From NCBI RefSeq assembly GCF_030272615.1, contig NC_081409.1:532742291-532806290 (forward strand): a stretch of DNA of 64,000 nt, given 5' to 3'. This document shows, piece by piece, positions 57,003 to 64,000 of the stretch; the first letter of the stretch is position 1; every line of letters starts with the position of its first letter. The notes below the pieces were generated by a model. The model had not been told where the DNA came from. It was given only the letters and a program-made list of their open reading frames with translations, and did not search any database. The DNA comes from Cryptomeria japonica (lineage: Eukaryota > Streptophyta > Pinopsida > Cupressales > Cupressaceae). The translations under genes and the position numbers were made by a program.

Positions 57003-58549
57003 TGTTGGCAATATTGCATTATAACAGACAATGAAAGATTGTTGGCATTTCATAAGGATATTGAGAAGGTTGTTGATGATTATGGATATAACTGATTAAG
57101 GATGTTTACTGTCTTGATATTATTATTTTGTCATTAATGCCAAGAAATTGATTTTCTAATTTAGTATGATGTTGCCATATATTGAGAAGTATGATTTAAA
57201 AGAGTATAAAGATGTCGGTAAAAGACACAGGAAAGAATATGATGAATAAGGGGATGAATAAGGTATTCAATGGGCAACTATTACTGAGTCAGACAATGAT
57301 GAGATCATGATGTTTAGATTGTTTTAACATCATACATATGTTGTAAATTGTAAAGGTTAATACTATACTATGTTACCAAGCAAAGAACCTAGTCGGTAAA
57401 CCCTAAGGAACCTAGTCCGTAAACCCTAAGGTTATCGCTATCGGTTAATGAAGGCAGTATGTCTACCGAGTGAAGTTTAGTATTCACCGAGTTATAACCA
57501 AGTTGTAATTGAGCTATAACAGAATGCATTAAATGTTTACATGCATTATTTAATGAAGGAAGCTGATGATTTGGAATTGATTAAATGATTGGTGAGCCAT
57601 GGATGAAGTTTGTTAATGAATCTAAGGCAATGGAAAGTCGGCATGAAGATCTACAGTGCAGATTGAACCGCAATACCCTAGCACAAGTTCCAAGAAATGT
57701 ATGTAAGTTCCCAGGTGGAGTAAAATGTTTTTAGATTGAAAGATGCATTGAACCTAGACAAGATTGAAGATCTGATGGCTATGATTGATCATAGGAAATG
57801 TGATCAAGGAGATTAAGTGATTACCTAATTGTTTATAAATAGGAAATTGTTGATAAACAATGTATGCAGGCAAGTGTATGCATAGGGATGCTACATAGTG
57901 ATTACCGAGCACAGAAGCTTGAAGACTTGTTTGAATAACAGAGTATAGAAGCCCAGTAGATAGACAAGATTAGCTCTATGTCTAGATTGTATTGAACAAA
58001 TAGGAATCTTCTTTAGCATTTTAGATGTGAAGTTGCAGATAGATTTTTATTACTTTTATTTTGTGAAAGTGATAAAAAATCTCTTAACCGAGTGGACTTA
58101 ACAGTCTTATTTGTAAAACCCTCTAGCAAGGTGACATTCTGATTGAGTGTTTGAAATCCTTTAACAAGGTCACTTCTAACAAGGTGAAGATCCTAATAGA
58201 TCTGAGGAAAATCCCTTAACTGGGTCACATCTAGCAATGTGTTTGTAATCTTTAACAGGATTTGCTTTTAACCAAGCATACTCTAGAAGAGTATATTTCT
58301 TAGTGGGTCCGAAATCCCACAATGGTTTTTCCTTATTTGGGTTTCCATGTTAAATCTGGTGTTATGAGGTTTATGATGTTTATATGCTTTTGAGTTTGCA
58401 TGTTTAACAGTTTTGGTTATATTACTAATATATATTACCGAGGTTTAATCTGATGTTTTTATGGAAGATTAAGTTTTTATGATTCACACCCCCGCCTCTC
58501 ATCTTGTTGGCTATTGGATCTGTACTTATATTAAGTATCAGAACTATCA
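57003..58549 (+). repeat. LTR of element H
   Basis: Starts TGTTGGCAATATTGC right after the polypurine tract and ends CTATCA before the primer-binding site. A second TGTTGGC at 57040 is an alternative start. Contains AGATGCATTGAACCTAG (57741-57757), TATA box TTTATAAATA (57832-57841), CCT..AGG array (58080-58270, including CCTTTAACAAGG at 58158-58169) and U5 block (58320-58370). Confidence 0.8.
57832..57841 (+). promoter_or_regulatory. TATA box of element H
   Basis: TTTATAAATA, 75 nt after the U3 motif. Transcription would start shortly downstream, ahead of the hairpin array. Confidence 0.6.
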
Positions 58550-58551
58550 AT

Positions 58552-58563
58552 TGGTATTAGAGC
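58552..58563 (+). other. Primer-binding site of element H
   Basis: TGGTATTAGAGC, the same variant as in element A. Confidence 0.85.
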
Positions 58564-58613
58564 TTTGGACTCTGAAAGAAAAGTTTAAAGGCACTTGAGT
58601 TAAAGATCCAAAG

Positions 58614-59976
58614 ATGTATAAGAGGGATGCACCAAAGCTGAACAAGTCAAGTTTCTCTACATGGTAGAAAAGGATGAAGTTGCATCTATCAAGAGTTGGA
58701 GAATGTTTTTGTTAAACCGAGCACCTATCCATTGACTATGGAAGAGATAAAGGCAAAGCAAGAACATATTCAAGCAATGATTGAAATAACATCTGCATTG
58801 ACCGATTCAGAGTTTAATGATCTAGAAGGCTACAATGATGCAAAGGCTATGTGGGATAAACTCATATTAGTATATGGAGGAGATGAACATGTTCAAAGAG
58901 AAAAAGTAGATAGTCTAAGAGGACAACTTGAATCTATGAGGATGAATGAAGGTGAGAACATAACTCAGTACAGTACAAGACTAAAGGAGATTGTCAATCA
59001 AATCAAAGGAGCAAGTGGAACTATTGAAGAAAAGGATATGACAAGTAAGTTGTTGAGAACCCTTCTACCAACTTATGCAATCCAAGTCTCTTCAATTAAT
59101 GAATTGAGGTCTGTACCTAATATGCCAGTTTCTTTAGATGCTACTATTGGTAAGCTACATGCATTTGAGTTAAGTAATTTTGATAACAGTGGTTCTTCGG
59201 TAAATAAAGTTGAATCTGCATTTAGTTCTTTTCATCTTGATGAATCTAATGACTACAATGAAAGAAAGTATAAGTACTCTGAAGGAGATCATAGTGGAGC
59301 AAGTGAAAGATTTCATAAGAACATGGAAGAATTACACAAACTGTATGAGGAAATTAGAAAGCAAGAAGAGTTTGAAGGACTATTAGCCAAAAGGTTACTA
59401 AGAGGCAAAGGTAAGTATAAAGGAAAAATACCTTTGAAATGTTTCAATTGTGATAAAATAGGACATATGGCTTATAATTGTCTTGACAAAGATTTTACTG
59501 AAAAGAGAGATTACCGAGATGACAGACAGAAAGATAATCATTACAGAGGACACCAAGACTTCAGAAAAAGAGATAGAAAGACATGCTTAATAGCTGATGA
59601 GGAATCCAATGATAATAAATTAGATGATACAGATACAGAGGAAGTAGTTTATGTGGCTATCAAAGATGGATCAGATGAAGAAAGCTATGAAGAAAAAGCC
59701 CTAATATCTCACATAAACACTAATGATTCTTGGATCATAGAAAGTGGATGCTCACATCATATGACAAGAGATAAACACAAGTTTGTTATATTAGAAGATT
59801 ATGATGGAGGCTATGTTAGATTTGGTAATGATGCACCATGTCCGGTGAAAGGTAAAGGATCTATAACACTTCTTGATAATGCAAGATGCAATGATGTTTA
59901 TTGGGTTGAAGGTTTGAAATACAATTTGTTGAGTGTAGTACAGCTAAACAACATAGGTTACCAAATAGAATTTTAG
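58614..59976 (+). pseudogene. gag-pr: Copia gag and protease of element H
   Basis: The ATG at 58614 (MYKRDAPKLNKSSFSTW) starts the gag. A TAG at 58665 and a one-base shift near 58696 precede an open frame to 59976. Gag core: YNDAKAMWDKLILVYGG, VDSLRGQLESMRMNEGENI, KLLRTLLPTYAIQV. One knuckle, CFNCDKIGHMAYNC (about 59439-59480), is followed by a charged linker. The protease motif reads WIIESGCSHHMT near 59731. The catalytic Asp of the usual DSGCSxHM is Glu here, so protease activity is doubtful. The later protease region (YWVEGLKYNLLSVVQL) is intact. TAG at 59974 ends the frame. Confidence 0.85.
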
Positions 59977-60241
59977 AAAGGAATTGTCAAAGTATATAAC
60001 AAGAATGGAAAGTTAGCTACTACCGGGACACAAACTAAAGGTAACACATTTCACCTTGACTCAACTCATACAAATGTTTGTATGCAAAGATAGATGATAC
60101 CTGGTTATGGCATAAAAGGTTTTGTCATGTCAATTTTGATAATCTGATCAAAATAAGTAAGAAGCACTGAGTAAGAAGTCTACCGAGTATTGAAAAACCT
60201 GAGAATGCTATGTGCTGAGGATGCCAAATGGGTAATGCCAA
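59977..60241 (+). pseudogene. Broken pre-integrase zinc-binding region of element H
   Basis: The sequence continues through FHLDSTHT to a TAG near 60091. It then changes frame to DTWLWHKRFCHVNFDNL, the H..H half of the GAG-pre-integrase motif. The C..C half reads MC-stop-GC at about 60209-60220. A 14 bp tandem duplication (ATGCCAAATGGGTA at 60221 and 60235) then shifts the frame into the integrase ORF. Confidence 0.8.
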
Positions 60242-62788
60242 ATGGGTAAGATGACAAGATCAAGCTTTACAAGTAAGTCTTACACTTCTAAGGGAATTTT
60301 AGATCTAGTGCACACTGACCTTTGTGGTCCTATGAAAGTTCAAAGTTATTATGGTGATAAATATTTCATATTATTTGTGGATGCCTATTCAAGGATGATG
60401 TCAGTAATTTTTTTAAAAGACAAATCAGAAGCTTTTCAAATGTTTAAATGGTACAAGGCAAGAGTTGAAAATGAAACAGGAAGACAACTGAAATGTCTTA
60501 GATCAGATAGAGGAGGAGAGTTCACATCTAATGAGTTCAACTTATTTTGCAATGATCATGGTATTAAAAGACAAGTCTCTGTACTGAGAACTCTACAACA
60601 AAATGGAATAGCTGAGAGAAGAAACAGATCTATTGTGGATTGTGCTAGAGCACTGATGATGGAAAAGAAGGTGCCACAAACATTTTGGAGAGAAGCAATA
60701 AGCACAACAGTTTACACCTGGAACCGAGTACAATTGAAGAAAGGTACTTTGAAGACACCATATGAAATCTGGTATGATAAGAAACCTAATGTAAGTTATT
60801 TTAAAATCCTTGGAAGTAGATGCTATGTTCACAAAGATGATAGAAATGGCAAGTTTGATCAGAAAAGTGAAGAAGGAACATTTCTAGGTTATTCTTCTAG
60901 AAGCAAAGCATTTAAATGTCTAATCAAATCATCTAACAAAATAGTAGAAAGTGAAAATGTGAAAATTGATGAATTTGTAGAAAGAAATGATGAAGGAAAT
61001 TCCAAGGAACTAGAAGACTATGATGAATTTGTCTATGTTCAACTGAGAAGTCTTACCGAGAAGACTGTTGAAGAAAATGAAGAGAATATCCAGTTACTGA
61101 GTGATGAAGAAGATCATACAATGCCTACCGAGCCTGTATTAGCCAAGTATGTCAGAAGACATCATGCACCAAGTCAAATTATAAGAGATAAGGATGATCC
61201 AGTGATGACAAGGAACAAACTGAGACAGAACACATGTTTGATATCTGAATTTGAATCGAGAATAGTGAAAGAGGCATTTAACAGTGAAGATTGGATAAAT
61301 GCTATGACAGAAGAGATTGATCAAATTAAGAAGAATGACACATGGACACTAATCCCAAGACCAAAGGACAAAAATGTAAGCAGTACAAAGTGGATTTTCA
61401 GAAACAAGCTGAATCAAAAAGGAGAAGTCATTCGAAACAAAGCAAGACTAGTTTGCAAAGGTTATGCTCAAGAAGAAGGAATTGATTATGGTGAAACTTT
61501 TGCACCTGTTGCTAGACTTGAAGGAGTAAGAACATTGTTTGCCTATGCTGCTTTCAAAAATTTCAAGGTATATCAAATGGATGTCAAATCTGCATTTCTG
61601 AATGAAATATTAGAAGAAGAAGTTTTTATTGAACAACCTGAAGGATTTGTTGAAGACAATAATAAAGATCAGGTATGTAAATTGAACAAAGCTTTATATG
61701 GTTTGAAACAAGCACCTAGAGCATGGTATGAAAGATTACACTCTTATTTGATTAAGATTGGTTTTATAAGGACAAGTGAGAATAGCAACATGTACATGAA
61801 GAATGATGAAAATGGAATACTGATCTCAGCCATATTTGTTGATGATATTATATTTTGTGGAAATGACTCTATATGCAAGAACTTTGGAAATGAAATGAGA
61901 AAAGAATTTGAGATGTTATTAATCGGTGACATAAAGTATTTTATAGGTTTACATATACTACAAATGAAAAATGAGATTTTCATTACTCAATCCAAGTACA
62001 TAAAGGAAATCTTGAAGAAATTTGGAATGGAGGATTCAAAACCAGTAAGTACTCCTATGACTACCAACTATAAATTATCAAAGAATGATGAATTTGCATC
62101 TATTGATGAGACACTTTACTGATCCATGATTGGAAAGCTACAATATGTTGTTCACAGCAGACCAGACAGAGCATATGCAGTAGGTATAGATGCAAGATTC
62201 TCTGCAAATCCTAAGGAAACACACATGACAGCAATCAAAAGAATTTTTAGATACTTGAAAGGCACAGAGGATTATGGCTTAGTATATCAGAAAGGAAATG
62301 ATTTTGATTTAAAAGTCTATACTGATGCTAATTGGGTAGGCAACATTGATGACATAAAAAGTACAAGTGGAGGAGCTTTCTTTTTAGGAGAAAGACTTGT
62401 GAGTTGGCTTAGCAAGAAACAGGGATGTGTTTCACAGTCAACAACAGCAACTGAATATGTTGCTGCAGCACTAAATTGTACCAACATTGCATGGATCAAA
62501 CAATTGTTGGAAGGTATAAATGATAAAGTTACCAAGCCAGTAACTATATTTTGTGACAATACTAGTGCCATTAATATTTCAAAAAATCTTGTTATGCACT
62601 CTAAGACAAACGACATCTCTATCAAATATCATTATCTTAGAGAAGAAGCTCAAGAGAAGAAAGTGGTGTCGGAGTATGTTAGCACAAAGAAACAAATAGC
62701 AGATATCTTCACCAATCCATTACCAAGGGACACTTTTGAATATCTCAGAAGTAAGTTAGGGGTCCTACCCCTATCTTCTACTCACTGA
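60242..62788 (+). pseudogene. pol: Copia integrase, reverse transcriptase and RNase H of element H
   Basis: One frame with a single in-frame stop. Integrase catalytic D,D,E: HTDLCGP (about 60310), SDRGGEF (about 60505) and [11 protein letters not shown] (about 60600). The Copia-specific [16 protein letters not shown] follows. [47 protein letters not shown] and active site FVDDIIF (about 61835). The stop TGA at 62120 lies in LY-stop-SMIG, where the family usually has Arg, so CGA to TGA fits. RNase H: YTDANWVG, TATEYVAA, FCDNTSAIN, YHYLREEAQ, TNPLPRD, ending at TGA 62786. Integrase-before-RT order proves Copia. Without the stop all catalytic residues appear present. Confidence 0.93.
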
Positions 62789-63230
62789 TCGAGTTCGGTG
62801 AAAGCATCAATCCGATGACTCTATTGAATATATTTTAGGAGTTGATGCTGCATTACACACTTTAGGATGTTTTCTAAAGGTGCACAGGAATTATTACAGG
62901 AAACAATACAGGGAATAGGATTTAAAGACAAAATGCTCTGACCAAGACTCAGCTGATACACAACAGTAGGAAATCACTTCATACAGAAAGAAATTATGTT
63001 TTAGTTCTTTACTTTTTGGCATTGTTGTCAAATGGGGAGAAGACTAACATTGGGGGAGAAGACTAAAAGAAAATTGAGCAGACTACAAATTGGAAAGAAG
63101 ACTGAAGAAAAGAGGAGAAGTCTAATGTATGGGGGATAGCATTTCAACATTTCAGAATCACAGCAATATTTTAGAATCATAGCAATTTGAATCTTTTAAG
63201 GTCAAATCAATTGGTTTTTCCATCAATGCC
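62789..63230 (+). other. 3' noncoding region of element H
   Basis: Carries the upstream module GCATTGTTGTCAAATGGGG (within 63019-63037), two further G-rich purine tracts (about 63051 and 63130) and the lead-in CATCAATGCC. Duplicated upstream at 56605-57002. Confidence 0.8.
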
Positions 63231-63241
63231 AAAGGGGGAGA
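63231..63241 (+). other. Polypurine tract of element H
   Basis: AAAGGGGGAGA right before TGTTGGCAATATTGC at 63243. Confidence 0.9.
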
Positions 63242-63286
63242 TTGTTGGCAATATTGCATTATAACAGACAATGAAAGATTGTTGGT

Positions 63287-64000
63287 GATGCTCTGCAAAA
63301 AGGATTAGAAAATCTGTTTGATGGCAACACATACAAGAGCACAAGAAACAAACGTTAGTGTTAGCAACAAAAGATTATCCTAAACAGGCATATCAAGAGA
63401 GATATTAAGCATGAAATAGAAAGCATATAAACATAAAATGAAATAGCTAATCAAGATGCTCATAGTTGCTCCTCCCTTGTTCCTCTCCTCTCCAAGTCCC
63501 AAATGAGTGTAGCTCTCAGCTTTTAGCACTAGCCATGGATGCCATATGGAGATTCAAGATGGTTGAATATGATAAGCAAATACTATGCAAGAGTAGATAG
63601 TGATGCTATGAAAAAGCTCTATGCTAATGCCAGTATAACAACAATACTCTAAAATGCTTCTCCTTTTGCTTGAGGAGAAGGGTTCTATTTATAGAAGAAA
63701 TAGGGAAATGAAGGGTTAAGATTGAGCAATCTTAACAAGGGTTAGGATTGAAAGTTGGGGATCCATGTGCACAATTGGCACCAATAAAATGGTGACAAGT
63801 TTCAACATAGGATTGGGTTGAGAGAAGAGGTTGGAGGCATTAAAGGCCTGAGAAGACCTCATGGTTATCTAGAAGGCAAGGGTCAAGTCTAAATTAAGAT
63901 TACCCACTGGATTAAGAGTTAATCCAAGGATAAACCTTTGTGCAAATGTTTAAGAGATAATCATGGTCAAAGCATTAATGGCCTGATGAGACCTTTGGGT
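63287..64000. other. Unassigned stretch right of element H
   Basis: Diverges abruptly from the LTR of H after GATTGTTGG. No ORF. A TATA-like TCTATTTATAG lies near 63684. It may be another LTR, but no boundary could be fixed. Confidence 0.35.

Larger units (their letters stand above)
57003..63286 (+). mobile_element. Element H: recent, nearly full-length Copia retrotransposon
   Basis: LTR (57003-58549), primer-binding site, gag-protease, integrase, reverse transcriptase, RNase H in Copia order, a 3' noncoding region, polypurine tract and the first 44 bp of a 3' LTR before homology ends. Few disabling changes and the near-identical duplicated 3' end indicate a young element. It is the only source of a Copia pol in the window. 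Confidence 0.9.

Noticed and set aside
57040-57046. TGTTGGC at 57040 as the true LTR start of element H
   Set aside because: The polypurine tract directly precedes the TGTTGGC at 57003 in both copies, as in B and E, so the upstream site is preferred. The alternative is not excluded.

Overview
The window looks like transposon-dense plant nuclear DNA. It is AT-rich, and I found no convincing host gene, tRNA or rRNA. Nearly all recognisable coding sequence belongs to decayed retrotransposons nested in one another. The long LTRs, low gene density and depth of nesting fit a very large plant genome such as a gymnosperm, but that placement is a guess.

Layout. 747-3032: LTR, primer-binding site and broken gag of a Copia element (A). 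3552-11259: complete LTR element B. 11859-16384: 5'-truncated relative C. 16385-18292: 5' part of a minus-strand relative, D. 19209-19718: fragment of an unidentified coding block (G). 19719-29944: complete element E, whose 5' LTR is split by a probable 2.3 kb solo LTR. 29945-31336: a second E-type internal region (E2) starting directly at E's 3' LTR. 31337-34440: the longer copy of block G. 35088-42510: complete element F. 44800-46700: a field of degenerate short repeats interrupted by a 970 bp inverted-repeat transposon. 47012-51857: an L1-like LINE, followed by two smaller retroposed insertions (52087-52766 and 52837-53252). 53267-56600: noncoding DNA with tandem repeats and a C-rich palindromic patch. 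56605-63286: a recent, nearly full-length Copia element (H) with protease, integrase, reverse transcriptase and RNase H, carrying an extra copy of its 3' end upstream.

The most interesting system is the B/C/E/F family. These elements have initiator-Met-type primer-binding sites, polypurine tracts and LTRs of about 1.1-1.2 kb, but I see no protease, integrase, reverse transcriptase or RNase H. They carry a gag-like protein with a coiled coil and up to four CCHC knuckles. After a conserved spacer of about 0.5 kb comes a second ORF of roughly 800-1130 codons that I cannot assign to a known family but that is recognisably related in all four copies. Their LTRs share a U3 inverted repeat, an array of CCT..AGG mini-hairpins, a U5 block and a twin polypurine module with autonomous Copia element H. 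The simplest reading is a non-autonomous family moved in trans by Copia enzymes and carrying its own conserved protein.

All coding regions are broken. The breaks are mostly TAG or TGA codons expected from C-to-T decay of CAG, CGA and TGG. The LINE ORF of about 1426 codons keeps one frame throughout and has 13 internal stops, 12 of them TAG or TGA.
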